From positions 154,751 through 218,750 of the forward strand of contig NZ_JACJTT010000005.1 of the NCBI RefSeq assembly GCF_014698825.1: a stretch of DNA of 64,000 nucleotides, written 5' to 3'. A program made the translations under genes and the position numbers. This document shows positions 1-9,576 of this stretch, in pieces (the first letter of the stretch is position 1; every line of letters begins with the position of its first letter). The DNA is from Richelia sinica FACHB-800. GTDB taxonomy: Bacteria; Cyanobacteriota; Cyanobacteriia; Cyanobacteriales; Nostocaceae. The notes below the pieces were generated by a model. It worked only from the letters and a program-made list of their open reading frames with translations. It made no database searches and had not been told where the DNA came from.

Positions 1-30
1 CACGCCAAAATGATCAAGTTGGCTGCTTAA
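1..30 (+). CDS. Possible C-terminal tail of an upstream gene (partial)
   Basis: The first ten codons from base 1 read without interruption to a TAA at 28-30, giving a tail ending KLAA. This could be the end of a gene that starts to the left of the window. Nothing else supports it, so it may be chance. Confidence 0.25.
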   Translation, partial: HAKMIKLAA

Positions 31-74
31 AGCTGATTACAGGTGACATTTTCACAAGTCAGGAGTTCATCAAA

Positions 75-1487
75 ATGGCACTTACAGAAGAAGATTTACG
101 ACAACTACCAGAAGATGGTATTGACCCAGAAAATCCTGGTCAATATCAAGGTTTACTTGAAGACTTACAAGGTAACATTCTCAAGGGACATGGGCGAGAT
201 TATAGTGTACATCTGTTTTTGCAATTCCAACCAGATAGAACTCAAGAAGTTAAGCAGTGGATTCAAAACTTTGCCCAAACCTATTTAAAATCTGCCAAAC
301 AACAATCAGATGAAGCATTACGCTATCGACAGGAAAAAGTATCTGGTGGTGTATTTGCTAACTTATTTTTATCTCGTTATGGTTATGAATATCTAGAGAT
401 AGAACCATACCAAATTCCCACAGATCAGCCTTTTCGTCTGGGTATGAAAAATGAAAATATCAGAACTGCTTTAGGTGATCCCAAAATTGAAACTTGGGAA
501 ACAGGATTTCAAAATCAAATTCATGCTTTAGTGCTGATAGCCGATGATGACATCATTTCTTTATTGCAAATCGTGAATAGAGAAACCCAACAAATACGCC
601 AAATAGCTGATATTATTCACAGAGAAGATGGCTTTATTCTCAGAAATCAAACAGGGCAAATTATCGAACATTTTGGTTTTGTGGATGGTGTCAGTCAACC
701 TCTATTTTTAAAAAGAGATATTGTCAGTGCAGGCATCAATGACTGTGGCTTTAGTCAATGGGATTCTAGGGCAGCCCTAGATATTGTTTTAGTAAAAGAC
801 CCTAATGGCAAAACAGAAGATAGTTACGGTAGCTATTTGGTTTATCGAAAACTCGAACAAAATGTCAAAGCTTTTCGTCAAGACCAAGAACAACTAGCTA
901 AAAACCTGAAAATTAAAGATGAATTAGCTGGAGCATTAATTGTTGGTCGCTTTTACGATGGTACTCCGGTGACTCTCTCAGATATGCCAACTTTCTCAAA
1001 TATGCCCACGAATAACTTTAATTATGAGCATGATAGTGCTGCAACCAAATGCCCATTTCATGCTCATATTCGTAAAACTAATCCCCGTGGAGATACGGGT
1101 AAAGTTGAATCTTCACCAGGGTTTGATGAAGCTTTAGAAGTAGAAAGAACACATCGCATTGCTCGACGAGCAGTTAGTTATGGAACTCATGATCATCGGC
1201 AAGAACCAGAAAAAGATTCGGGATTACTGTTTCTGTGTTTTCAAGCTGATATTGAAAATCAATTTAATTTTATGCAAATCAGATGGGCCAATGCTCGAAA
1301 CTTTGTTCAGGTTAACGTGGGGCCAGATCCGCTAATTGGTCAACCGGAAGGAACTCAGAAATGGCCAGGAATTTGGGGTCAACCAGAAACCGTAGACTAT
1401 AACTTTAAGCTATGGGTGAATATGAAAGGTGGGGAATACTTCTTTACTCCTAGTATTAGTTTTCTAAAAAACATTGCTAATTGTTGA
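75..1487 (+). CDS. DyP-type (dye-decolorizing) heme peroxidase
   Basis: A 470-residue heme peroxidase of the DyP family, which uses hydrogen peroxide to oxidise bulky phenolic or dye-like substrates. The family signature GXXDG is present as GFVDG, with the distal acid D204. The proximal heme-ligand region CPFHAHIRK carries H331. The C-terminal GLLFLCFQADIENQF stretch is also typical. No signal peptide is visible, so the protein is probably cytoplasmic, although DyPs can be exported or encapsulated. The ATG is preceded by AGGAG at about 61-65. A membrane protein gene follows 67 bp downstream and may be co-transcribed. The length and insertions fit the longer DyP subgroup; the natural substrate cannot be told from sequence. 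Confidence 0.9.
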   Translation: MALTEEDLRQLPEDGIDPENPGQYQGLLEDLQGNILKGHGRDYSVHLFLQFQPDRTQEVKQWIQNFAQTYLKSAKQQSDEALRYRQEKVSGGVFANLFLSRYGYEYLEIEPYQIPTDQPFRLGMKNENIRTALGDPKIETWETGFQNQIHALVLIADDDIISLLQIVNRETQQIRQIADIIHREDGFILRNQTGQIIEHFGFVDGVSQPLFLKRDIVSAGINDCGFSQWDSRAALDIVLVKDPNGKTEDSYGSYLVYRKLEQNVKAFRQDQEQLAKNLKIKDELAGALIVGRFYDGTPVTLSDMPTFSNMPTNNFNYEHDSAATKCPFHAHIRKTNPRGDTGKVESSPGFDEALEVERTHRIARRAVSYGTHDHRQEPEKDSGLLFLCFQADIENQFNFMQIRWANARNFVQVNVGPDPLIGQPEGTQKWPGIWGQPETVDYNFKLWVNMKGGEYFFTPSISFLKNIANC

Positions 1488-1554
1488 TCAAGGTAATTCC
1501 TTGTTTACACACAAGGCATTATTTGACAATCAAATATAAACAGGAACTTGAATA

Positions 1555-2649
1555 ATGAATACTTCAGTCATGCTAGATGTCGCCATTGGACTGGTGATTA
1601 TCTATATTGCCGCAGCCCTGATTGTATCAGCCACTCAAGAATTAATTGCCTCCATTTTGCAGTGGCGTTCTCAGCATTTAGAAGAGTCTATATTACAATT
1701 GATGTTGGGTCATGATGCCACAGAATTGCAAGAAATTAGGAATTTTCGAGACCAAATATATAAAAATCCACTCATTCAAAGCATGAATCATAGTTCGATT
1801 TCTTTATGGTCAAGATTTACATCTCATGTAGTTGTAAATTGGCAAAAGAGACATCAACCTAGTGGACAAGAAAGGAAACAGGAAGAAGAAAGAATTTACG
1901 AAAAATTATATTCTACTTCTTCTCCTAGCTATATAGAGCCTGCCACATTTGCGATTGCACTGATTAATGAGTTGCGAAACAATACATTGCCATTTGAAAC
2001 CCTCCAAGAAGTGATTACATTTCTGGAGTCACCAGACAATAAAGATAAAATTCCCCAATCTCTGTCCAAAACTTTGTTAATGTTAGCTAACAGTGCCAAA
2101 ATCAAAATCAAAGCCGGGGAAAATGCTCTCCTATCTTTTCAAAAGGAGATAGAGACTTGGTTTGATACTTCTATGAAAAGATCCGCAGGAATTTATAAAC
2201 GCAATACGCAGCTAGTTTGTTTTGGATTATCCTTGCTCATTACAGTTTTTTTCAATATTGACACCCTCTATATTGGCGAAAAACTACTGAATGATTCTAC
2301 CCTGCGAGCAACCCTAGCTAATAGTGCTGGACAGCTTTTTTATAATTCCCAAGTTGATGCTAATGGAAAACTGAACATTGAACAATTGGAAGCAGACTTT
2401 CCCAGGATTTTTAATACTAGTTTACCCATTGCACCTTTTTATGAAAACTTTGTCAATTTTCAAGATTGCCCAGGTGAAAATATCTGCCCATTTAATCCAA
2501 AAAAATTGAACCCCAGCAAGTTTTTATCTGGATTATTGGGATGGCTGATTACTACATTAGCAGCGTTCATGGGCGCTCCTTTCTGGTTTGATTTACTGGG
2601 TAAGTTAGTCAATGTCCGTGCAACTGGTGGTAAACCTAATAACTCTTAG
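1555..2649 (+). CDS. Membrane protein of unknown function
   Basis: I do not recognise this 364-residue protein as a named family. It has an N-terminal hydrophobic segment (about residues 8-30), a soluble charged region, a second hydrophobic segment near residues 219-236 and a third near the C-terminus (about 322-345). This suggests a membrane-anchored protein with two domains facing solvent. A short stretch with two cysteines (CPGENICPF) lies before the last segment. An AGGAA sits upstream of the ATG. It follows the DyP peroxidase in the same direction after a short gap, so it may be linked to it in function; this is inference from position only. Confidence 0.6.
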   Translation: MNTSVMLDVAIGLVIIYIAAALIVSATQELIASILQWRSQHLEESILQLMLGHDATELQEIRNFRDQIYKNPLIQSMNHSSISLWSRFTSHVVVNWQKRHQPSGQERKQEEERIYEKLYSTSSPSYIEPATFAIALINELRNNTLPFETLQEVITFLESPDNKDKIPQSLSKTLLMLANSAKIKIKAGENALLSFQKEIETWFDTSMKRSAGIYKRNTQLVCFGLSLLITVFFNIDTLYIGEKLLNDSTLRATLANSAGQLFYNSQVDANGKLNIEQLEADFPRIFNTSLPIAPFYENFVNFQDCPGENICPFNPKKLNPSKFLSGLLGWLITTLAAFMGAPFWFDLLGKLVNVRATGGKPNNS

Positions 2650-2711
2650 GGTAAATTTTCCCTTTCTTGATAGCTTGTCAAAAAAAAATCACTTTTTCGA
2701 GTTGATTAAAT

Positions 2712-5252
2712 ATGCAAAAATCAAAATTTTCAATTCTCCTTATCTCTTTTGTGTTTGTATTTGTCAATTTCCTCTCTGTGCTGTTCCAACCCAGTTTAGC
2801 CTTGGCAGATAATGCACCCTGTGCCCCTGGAGTTGCATCTATTTGGGCCCCAGCGGCTAAAGATTTTCTGGGAACTTCAGCTAGCGAGAAATCAAATGTT
2901 TATTTCACTGGTGCAGAAGGTATCCTGACAGAAGTTTTTTACCCGACCTTAGACCGAGTGCAAAATGTTGACCTGCAATTTTTGGTCACTGACGCAGCTA
3001 AGACTTGGGGTGATGAAGAACGGACACAAAAGCAGCACGATATTAGTCTAGTTAATAAGCGATCGCTCGATTGGCAATCTATCACCACCGACGACGACCG
3101 TCGCTGGAAAATTACGAAAAAGATTTTCACCGACCCGAATCGTCCTACCGTCATTCAACGAGTTACATTCGAGACCCTAGAACCAGGAAAAACCGTCAAA
3201 GACTATAATCTTTACCTTCTGGGCAATCCAGCCATCAATAATACCGGTAGTGGCAATGGTGCTTTACAGTGCAATGGCCAACCATCCAATGGTGCCGACA
3301 ACTCCCGGACACTATCTGCTAACAACCGCACCTTTTTAGTAGCGTCTGAGCCTAATTCCACCTCCTCAGCCCTCACTGCTTCCCTACCCTGGAAGACAGT
3401 TGACGGTAATGTCATGGTGTCTAATGGCTTTGTTGGTCAAAATGATGGTTTTACCGACCTATTCGGTGGCAGTAACGATAAAACCATGAACTGGCATTAC
3501 GATGGAGCCTATCAAGGTAACGTGGCTCAAATAGGGTGGCTGGATTTTGGCAATACCAATGCTGCCAGCATTTCCTTTGATGTAGTTCTGGGATTTGGTA
3601 ACAGCGAGTCAGCAGCAATGGATGTAGCTAATGCCACTCTCACAAGCGATTTAGCAGCCTTGGAAAACACCTATATTCAGGAATGGGTAGGCTACAATCA
3701 AGGACTCAACAATCAAGGTGGTCTAGCTGATGACCAGTATTACTTAGCAGCTATGACCCTGCAGAGCATTCAAGACAAGAGCAATGGGGCGATGATTGCA
3801 GGACTAGGGACACCTTGGGGTGAAACTAATAACGATAGTAATCAAGGTGGCTACCATTTGGTGTGGTCACGAGATTTGTTTAAATTTGCTAGTTCTTTGA
3901 TTGCCGCAGGTGACACAACTTCCGCCAATAAAGCCGTTGACTACTTATTCAATGTGCAAATGCAGTCCAATGGACGTTTCCCACAAAACAGCTTCGTTGA
4001 TGGCACAATCTATTGGAATGGCACTCAGATGGATGAAACAGCCATGCCAATTATCTTGGCTTGGAAACTAAATCGCACTGACCTGTGGCCGAAAATTAAG
4101 CTAGCTGCTGAATTCCTAGCCAAAAATGGAGCCTACACTCAACAGGAACGTTGGGAAGAAATGTCAGGCTATTCACCTTCGACTATTGCAGCGGAAATAG
4201 CAGGTTTAGTTGCAGCAGCTGACCTCGCCAACAAAGCTGGAGATACTGGTGCAGCTAGCTTTTACCTCAAAAAAGCAGATGAGTGGCGCAACAATGTAGC
4301 TAATTGGACATTTACAACCACAGGCTTTCACGGCAACGGCAAATACTATATCCGCATTACTGAGAACCAAGACCCTAACGATGATGTCGAACTAGAATTT
4401 AAAAACGGTACAGGCAAGCATGGTGAACGCTACATCATTGATGGTGGATTTCTAGAACTAGCCCGTTTAGGGGTGATGAGTCCCAATGATTGGACAATAT
4501 TAGAAACCATCCCTGAATATGATGCCATCCTCAAACAAACTTTAAAAGACAAGGGAGAGGCTTGGTTTCGTTACAATTACGATGGATATGGAGAAAACAA
4601 CGACGGTCAAAACTTCAATGGCACTGGTCGCGGTCGTCTCTGGCCTATCTTCACTGCTGAACGCGGTATTTATGAAATTGCTAAATCAGGTAATGGTTCG
4701 GTAGGAAAATCCTATCTCAATGCGCTCAAAGCCTTTTCCTCAGAAGTTGGATTCATTCCTGAACAAGTTTGGAATCAAAGTACCACCATCACAGGTTGGG
4801 AAACCACAACCCCTGCTGGCTATACCCCTGGTACTGCCACACGTTCCATGCGTCCTTTGAGTTGGGCTTTGGGTGAATACATTAATCTCATTGCAGCAAT
4901 CAACAAAGGCAAAAGTGATGCCCCAGCAGTAGTTTGTCAGCGTTATGCTTGCGATCAACGGCAAACTGATGTCACCTTCAATGTCAATGCCACGACAAAA
5001 CCCGGTGAAAATATCTATCTAGTTGGGAATAATGCCCTGTTAAGCAATTGGGAACCATCTTCGGGGATTAAGCTTTCCCCAACAGCCTATCCTAATTGGA
5101 ACGTCAAGGTGTCTTTGCCTGTTTCCACCACCTTTGAGTACAAGTTTGTCAAACGCGATGGAAATGGTAATACTATCTGGGAACAAGGACAAAACCACTC
5201 CTTCCAAACTCCAGGTAGTGGCAGCATTACACGCAATGATACCTTTCAATAA
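2712..5252 (+). CDS. Secreted glucoamylase (GH15) with C-terminal CBM20
   Basis: An 846-residue glucan 1,4-alpha-glucosidase, which releases glucose from the non-reducing ends of starch or glycogen-like chains. Residues 1-32 form a signal peptide ending ALA before DNAPC. The next ~270 residues look like the beta-rich N-terminal domain of bacterial glucoamylases. The (alpha/alpha)6 barrel contains WSRDLFKFA, an acidic motif near GERYIIDGGFLELARLG, and the TAERGIYEIA and PLSWALGEYI segments typical of GH15. The last ~95 residues are a CBM20 starch-binding domain (NIYLVGN, LSNWEP, FEYKFVK). It is predicted to act outside the cytoplasm. A strong hairpin with a T-run follows at 5283-5312. Confidence 0.9.
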   Translation: MQKSKFSILLISFVFVFVNFLSVLFQPSLALADNAPCAPGVASIWAPAAKDFLGTSASEKSNVYFTGAEGILTEVFYPTLDRVQNVDLQFLVTDAAKTWGDEERTQKQHDISLVNKRSLDWQSITTDDDRRWKITKKIFTDPNRPTVIQRVTFETLEPGKTVKDYNLYLLGNPAINNTGSGNGALQCNGQPSNGADNSRTLSANNRTFLVASEPNSTSSALTASLPWKTVDGNVMVSNGFVGQNDGFTDLFGGSNDKTMNWHYDGAYQGNVAQIGWLDFGNTNAASISFDVVLGFGNSESAAMDVANATLTSDLAALENTYIQEWVGYNQGLNNQGGLADDQYYLAAMTLQSIQDKSNGAMIAGLGTPWGETNNDSNQGGYHLVWSRDLFKFASSLIAAGDTTSANKAVDYLFNVQMQSNGRFPQNSFVDGTIYWNGTQMDETAMPIILAWKLNRTDLWPKIKLAAEFLAKNGAYTQQERWEEMSGYSPSTIAAEIAGLVAAADLANKAGDTGAASFYLKKADEWRNNVANWTFTTTGFHGNGKYYIRITENQDPNDDVELEFKNGTGKHGERYIIDGGFLELARLGVMSPNDWTILETIPEYDAILKQTLKDKGEAWFRYNYDGYGENNDGQNFNGTGRGRLWPIFTAERGIYEIAKSGNGSVGKSYLNALKAFSSEVGFIPEQVWNQSTTITGWETTTPAGYTPGTATRSMRPLSWALGEYINLIAAINKGKSDAPAVVCQRYACDQRQTDVTFNVNATTKPGENIYLVGNNALLSNWEPSSGIKLSPTAYPNWNVKVSLPVSTTFEYKFVKRDGNGNTIWEQGQNHSFQTPGSGSITRNDTFQ

Positions 5253-5282
5253 ACCTGAGCATTAAGTTACTATAACCATTCT

Positions 5283-5312
5283 AGAGACGTTCCCTGGAAC
5301 GTCTCTCTTTTT
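5283..5312 (+). terminator. Hairpin terminator, also part of a dispersed repeat
   Basis: AGAGACGTTCC (5283-5293) and GGAACGTCTCT (5296-5306) form a perfect 11-bp stem with a 2-base loop, followed by CTTTTT. It lies 30 bp after the glucoamylase stop and fits a rho-independent terminator. The same arms occur at 30643-30667 inside a MITE-like element, and CACCAGATG just downstream matches that element's end, so this is probably a partial copy put to use as a terminator. Confidence 0.7.
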
Positions 5313-5679
5313 CACCAGATGCTTAAGACCTATGGGTCATATCCCTGTGAGGTTCTCTACCTTTGAGTCTATGGCACTGCATACTCACCTGAAAAACTGG
5401 GGTTAATATACTTTCATACCCACCTAATCACAAATCCCCAGTGGTAGTGAATCGGGGATTTCCACTCTTCAGGGTATGATGCGCTTCAGTAAGACCAGCC
5501 AAAGTACCAGGACAAGAGTCCTGGTCTTTGACCTGGTAAAACTTCAACAGAATTAGGCAAATTTTGAACAACTCAACTAGCAAATAACCTCTTTCCGCTA
5601 TTGGGAGACAAGGAATGTCCGAAAAAGTAGTAGAGTGAAAATGCATCTATGTAGCGTTAGGATCTTAACTTAATCACCT
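5313..5679 (+). other. Intergenic region with two inverted repeats upstream of tpiA
   Basis: No credible gene is present. AAATCCCC (5432-5439) can pair with GGGGATTT (5454-5461). ACCAGGAC (5506-5513) and GTCCTGGT (5518-5525) form an 8-bp stem with a 4-base loop. These could belong to the tpiA leader or to a small RNA; neither is recognised. Confidence 0.35.
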
Positions 5680-6405
5680 GTGCGGAAAATAGTTATTGCC
5701 GGTAACTGGAAAATGTTCAAAACTCAGGCAGAATCCCAAGAGTTTTTAAGTGGATTTCTGCCTCAATTGGAAGAAACGCCCTCCGAGCGAGAAGTGGTCA
5801 TCTGTCCACCTTTCACTGACCTCAGCGTTTTATCCAAATCTTTGCACGGTAGTCGCGTACAACTGGGCGCACAAAACGTCCATTGGGTAGAAAACGGTGC
5901 CTACACTGGCGAAATAGCCGCTCCTATGCTCACAGAAATTGGTGTGCGTTATGTGATTATTGGTCATAGTGAAAGACGGCAATACTTTGGAGAAACAGAC
6001 GAAACTGTTAATCTCCGTCTTAAAGCTGCTCAAAACTATGGACTCACCCCCATTCTCTGTGTTGGGGAAACCAAGCAACAGCGAGATGCAGGAGAGACAG
6101 AATCACTAATAATCAGCCAACTCCAAAAAGGCTTAGTAGACGTTGACCAAACAAACTTGGTCATTGCTTATGAACCAATTTGGGCTATTGGCACTGGTGA
6201 TACCTGTGAAGCTGCTGAAGCAAACCGCGTAATTGGCTTAATTCGCAGTCAATTACAAAATCCCCATGTATCAATTCAATACGGTGGCTCGGTCAAGCCC
6301 AATAATATTGATGAGATTATGGCTCAACCAGAAATTGATGGTGTGCTTGTGGGTGGGGCTTCCCTAGAACCTGATGGTTTCGCCAGAATTGTCAATTTTC
6401 GCTAA
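5680..6405 (+). CDS. tpiA: Triosephosphate isomerase
   Basis: A 241-residue TIM-barrel enzyme interconverting dihydroxyacetone phosphate and glyceraldehyde 3-phosphate in glycolysis and the Calvin cycle. The N-terminal GNWKMFK supplies the catalytic lysine, H96 lies in IIGHSERR, and the catalytic E165 lies in [11 protein letters not shown]. The phosphate-binding loops YGGSV and GVLVGGASL are intact. The start is GTG: the protein begins at the position normal for the family ([10 protein letters not shown]) and no ATG fits. The length is slightly short but complete. folP follows in the same direction after 115 bp. Confidence 0.97.
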   Translation: MRKIVIAGNWKMFKTQAESQEFLSGFLPQLEETPSEREVVICPPFTDLSVLSKSLHGSRVQLGAQNVHWVENGAYTGEIAAPMLTEIGVRYVIIGHSERRQYFGETDETVNLRLKAAQNYGLTPILCVGETKQQRDAGETESLIISQLQKGLVDVDQTNLVIAYEPIWAIGTGDTCEAAEANRVIGLIRSQLQNPHVSIQYGGSVKPNNIDEIMAQPEIDGVLVGGASLEPDGFARIVNFR

Positions 6406-6474
6406 AACCTAATTGACAAAATTTAACCAGTTCCCATTATCTGAGCAAACAATCCAATTGTTTCTACCCAGAAA

Positions 6475-6499
6475 CGTTACCAGGTGTTTCCTGGTAACG
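6475..6499. repeat. Perfect palindromic hairpin between tpiA and folP
   Basis: CGTTACCAGG (6475-6484) and CCTGGTAACG (6490-6499) pair perfectly around a 5-base loop TGTTT. There is no T-run, so it is not a standard terminator. A similar hairpin built on CGTTTCCAG lies at 44875-44901, suggesting a dispersed palindromic repeat family. Confidence 0.7.
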
Positions 6500-6520
6500 A
6501 GTGTCCAGCGAAAATCAACT

Positions 6521-7387
6521 ATGTATCAAAACCTCACCGTTAGGGGACGCTGCTTTGTATGGGGACAGCGTACCTATATTATGGGTATTTTAAATGTCAC
6601 TCCTGATAGCTTTAGTGATGGGGGTGAATTTTATACTACCTCTGCTGCTTTAGCTCAGGTGCGAGAAATGGTAGCTTCTGGTGTAGATATTATTGATGTT
6701 GGTGGTCAATCGACTCGACCAGGTGCAGAGCAAATTTCTTTAGGATCTGAACTAGAACGAGTTGTACCGATTGTTCAATCTATCCGCCAAGAATTTGACA
6801 TACCAATTTCCGTAGATACAACAAGAGCTACAGTTGCTAGGGCGGCGGTAGAATCTGGTGCAGATATAGTTAATGATATTTCTGGTGGAACATTTGACCC
6901 GGAAATGTTGACGACGGTAGCTGATTTACATGTACCAATTGTGTTAATGCACATCCGGGGAAATCCCCAAACAATGCAAAAACACACCGATTATCAAGAT
7001 TTAATTGGAGAGATTTATAGTTTTTTAGCACAGCAAATTGCTGCGGCTAAAGTTGCTGGGATTGACGAAAATCAAATTATTATTGATCCAGGAATTGGGT
7101 TTGCGAAAAACTACGAACAAAATTTAGAAATTTTGCGTAACTTGCCGTCATTTCGCCACCTAAAATGTCCAATTTTAATGGGCTTATCTCGAAAAAGTTT
7201 TATTGGCAAGATTTTAAATCAACCAGATCCCAAAGGACGAGTGTGGGGAACAGCAGCAGCGTGCAGTGCTGCCATTGGTTATGGTGCGGATATTCTTCGA
7301 GTTCATGATGTTCGGGAAATGCGTGATGTATCTTTAGTTGCAGATGCAATTTACCGACATCAAGCACATTCTGAAACCACAGCTTAG
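6521..7387 (+). CDS. folP: Dihydropteroate synthase
   Basis: A 288-residue TIM-barrel enzyme that joins p-aminobenzoate to dihydropterin pyrophosphate in folate synthesis. Family motifs are GILNVTPDSFSDGG near the N-terminus, STRPGA, DPGIGFAK and GLSRKSFIG. An upstream TTG at 6413 would add 36 residues encoded across the hairpin repeat at 6475-6499; the ATG at 6521 gives the usual family length and is chosen. It converges with the SPFH gene on the other strand, with only 3 bp between the stop codons. Confidence 0.95.
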   Translation: MYQNLTVRGRCFVWGQRTYIMGILNVTPDSFSDGGEFYTTSAALAQVREMVASGVDIIDVGGQSTRPGAEQISLGSELERVVPIVQSIRQEFDIPISVDTTRATVARAAVESGADIVNDISGGTFDPEMLTTVADLHVPIVLMHIRGNPQTMQKHTDYQDLIGEIYSFLAQQIAAAKVAGIDENQIIIDPGIGFAKNYEQNLEILRNLPSFRHLKCPILMGLSRKSFIGKILNQPDPKGRVWGTAAACSAAIGYGADILRVHDVREMRDVSLVADAIYRHQAHSETTA

Positions 7388-7390
7388 TCT

Positions 7391-8233
7391 TTAACCAGCG
7401 CCATTACCACCATTTTTATTGGGACTTTCTTGGTTAACAGACTCGGCAATCAATTCTTGAAACATTTCTGTCGAATTTGCAGGGTCTACAAACACAATTT
7501 TAGCGTTGTTGCTCTCACCTAATTTTTGGCTGGCTTGCACATAATCTTGCGCGACCAGATAGCGTAAAATGTCTCTACTTTCAGGATGAGAACGTAGAGC
7601 TTCCGCAATAATTTGCATGGAAGTTTTGGTTCCTTCAGCTTTTTTAATGGCGGCTTGTCGCTCCCCTTCAGCTTCAGAAATCAACGCTCGTTTTTTGATT
7701 TCGGCGGCTCTTTCTTCTTCCATTGACTTACGCACACTTTCCGGTGGTGTAATGCGTTGAATATCTAGCCGGAGGATATCTACTCCCCAACTGGTAGTGG
7801 TTTCATTCAACTGGTCTAATATGGCTTTGTCCATATCAGCACGAGACAAGTTAGTTTCTTCAACGGTGTGTTGGGCAATAATTTCTCTGAGTGTGGTGGT
7901 TGCTAGTTGGACTAGTGCTCCTTCTAGGTCGTCTATAGCATAAAAGCTTTTTTCAATATCGCGAATCCGCCAATAGAGGATGGCATCAACTTCTAGATAG
8001 ATGGTATCTTTAGTGATGACATTTTGGGGTTTAATATCTGTAAATTGTTCTTTAAGGGTATCTTCAACAACGATCTGATCCACTAAAGGAACAATAAAGT
8101 TGAGTCCTGGCTTGAGGGTGCGATGATACTTTCCTAATCTTTCTACTAAGGCTTCATTTCCTTGGGTAATCAGTTTGGCTGACCCTAAAGCATAACCGAT
8201 GAGGGCTAAGGCTATAGCGATAATTGGTTCCAT
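7391..8233 (-). CDS. SPFH-domain (stomatin/prohibitin-like) membrane protein
   Basis: A 280-residue stomatin-type protein. One N-terminal membrane segment (residues ~4-20) is followed by the SPFH domain (NEALVERLGKYHRTLKPGLNF, then the VEDTLKEQF region). A heptad-like charged helix rich in E, R, K and A (about 170-210) is typical of the oligomerising coiled coil. Such proteins form ring or cage assemblies on membranes and often regulate proteases or lipid domains. No NfeD partner gene is adjacent. The ATG has an AGGAG about 10 bases upstream. The specific role is not known. Confidence 0.9.
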   Translation of the reverse strand: MEPIIAIALALIGYALGSAKLITQGNEALVERLGKYHRTLKPGLNFIVPLVDQIVVEDTLKEQFTDIKPQNVITKDTIYLEVDAILYWRIRDIEKSFYAIDDLEGALVQLATTTLREIIAQHTVEETNLSRADMDKAILDQLNETTTSWGVDILRLDIQRITPPESVRKSMEEERAAEIKKRALISEAEGERQAAIKKAEGTKTSMQIIAEALRSHPESRDILRYLVAQDYVQASQKLGESNNAKIVFVDPANSTEMFQELIAESVNQESPNKNGGNGAG

Positions 8234-8774
8234 ATATATATGCTCCTATTCAGCGTGTCGCAGAATTGAGTGTAAAAGGCATAGTAATAGCTTGTCCTAC
8301 TTGTTCAGTCTAATGGGTTTAGGTTTATGTTTTTATAAACATCAGTATCAATGGCTGATGGCATGGGATGGGGTTGGTTATGGGTATTGAATGAGCCAAA
8401 CAGGCTGTACGGGGGCGAAAAGTTTCGATCGCTATTAAAGCACCTTAATTTAGATGCTGGCAAGGTTAGGGGTAATATAGTAGGGGACAGGGGACAGGTG
8501 ACAGGTGACAGTGCTAAAAGCCTTTGTTTGTCTAAGTTTTAGTTGTAGTTAATGTCCTAACTGTCTTGTCTACGGCTATACCAATTAAAAATTAAAAATT
8601 AGCAATTAAAAATCCAAAAATCTAGATGAAACAAGGTTTTCCAAATTTTTATCTAGTTATGTTAAGGGCGGTTCCTATTGATACTTCGGTTAATAGTGTG
8701 AAGTTTGGAGACTCACAAAGAGGGTGACAGAGGAGCAGGAAAATGAGGATTTTGATTCAGGTATGGTATGTGAG
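8234..8774. other. Intergenic region with simple repeats
   Basis: No convincing gene. It holds a tandem run of GACAGG-type units at 8483-8511 and AT-rich AATTAAAAATT units near 8581-8612. Both are of the short-repeat type common between genes in Nostocales. The promoter of the leftward SPFH gene should lie just above 8240, but no clear -35/-10 pair is assigned. Confidence 0.4.
8483..8511. repeat. Tandem GACAGG(T/G) short repeat
   Basis: About four adjacent units of GGGGACAG/GGTGACAG type. Related GACAGG runs occur at the 3' end of trmD (27482-27505) and after flv3 (42508-42590). Confidence 0.65.
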
Positions 8775-8802
8775 AGTAAAGAAAAGGTAGGTTTTCTTTA
8801 CT
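8775..8802 (-). terminator. Candidate terminator of the tetR gene
   Basis: AGTAAAGAAAA (8775-8785) and TTTTCTTTACT (8792-8802) form a perfect 11-bp stem with a 6-base loop, 46 bp beyond the stop of the leftward tetR gene. The stem is AT-rich, so strength is uncertain. Confidence 0.5.
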
Positions 8803-8848
8803 GTGAGTCGCCTTAATTCTGGCTCAGAATTGGGTCTCATCCTGATAT

Positions 8849-9508
8849 CTAACCCAAATAGCTTTGCAGGTAACTGAAGGTGAACCGCTTCATTTCTGCT
8901 ACCAGACGTTGGCGAAATGGTTGTTCTTGACTCAGGGAAAGCCACATTAAGTTACTGATGGCTTTGACTACTACAAAGGCGATCGCTTCGTAATCTGCTG
9001 TTTGCAAATCCACTGTGTTGGAGTTGGTTGGACGTTGAGCCAGTAACCTGGCCAAATCATGGATGAGTTGAGCATCAGCAGCATCTTCGACTGCTTGGAT
9101 TTCAGGTATATTACCTTGAATTTCCACGAAAATCGCAAAGTAACCAGGATTATCTGAGAAATGCTGCTCGGTGATGTCGATCAACTGATCAACTAGGGCC
9201 GATAAGGGCAGTTGTGCCAGATCAGGATTATCCAGTATCCCCAGGCGTTGATGCAGACGTTGTTCATATCGCAGGGCTAAAGCCTGCATGATTGCCGTCT
9301 TATCAGGGAAAAATTGATAGAGCGAACCGATGGATATCTGAGCGCGAGCCGCGATCGCGTTGGTCGTGGTGGCGTTATAGCCCTGAGTAATAAACAGTTC
9401 TTCTGCTACATCAATAATTCGGTTAACTCGCTCCTGACTGCGGACTTGTCGGGGTTTACGCCGCATTCCTCCTGGATTGGATGGGTTTTGAGTCATAGCT
9501 ATCTCCAT
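8849..9508 (-). CDS. TetR-family transcriptional repressor
   Basis: A roughly 219-residue regulator. The N-terminal helix-turn-helix domain reads RINRIIDVAEELF then NAIAARAQISIGSLYQFFPDK, typical of TetR/AcrR. The C-terminal part is a variable ligand-binding helical domain containing FVEIQGNIPEIQAVEDA. The GTG at 9538 is possible, but ATG at 9508 (GGAG five bases upstream) or ATG at 9496 (also preceded by GGAG) is better placed. It is divergent from a cytochrome P450 gene; palindromes in the shared control region overlap the P450 promoter. Inference: it represses the P450 gene, and perhaps itself, until a P450 substrate or related compound binds. Confidence 0.9.
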   Translation of the reverse strand: MEIAMTQNPSNPGGMRRKPRQVRSQERVNRIIDVAEELFITQGYNATTTNAIAARAQISIGSLYQFFPDKTAIMQALALRYEQRLHQRLGILDNPDLAQLPLSALVDQLIDITEQHFSDNPGYFAIFVEIQGNIPEIQAVEDAADAQLIHDLARLLAQRPTNSNTVDLQTADYEAIAFVVVKAISNLMWLSLSQEQPFRQRLVAEMKRFTFSYLQSYLG

Positions 9509-9546
9509 AGTTTCTCCACATAAGTGAGGATTAATCACATTTATCT

Positions 9547-9576
9547 TGACAATAAATGAGCAATGCTCATATTATT
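9547..9576 (+). promoter_or_regulatory. Sigma-70-type promoter for the P450 gene
   Basis: TTGACA at 9547-9552 matches the consensus -35 exactly. TATTAT at 9571-9576 is one base from the consensus -10. The spacer is 18 bp. The spacer contains the palindrome at 9558-9570, so a bound repressor would block RNA polymerase. Confidence 0.7.
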
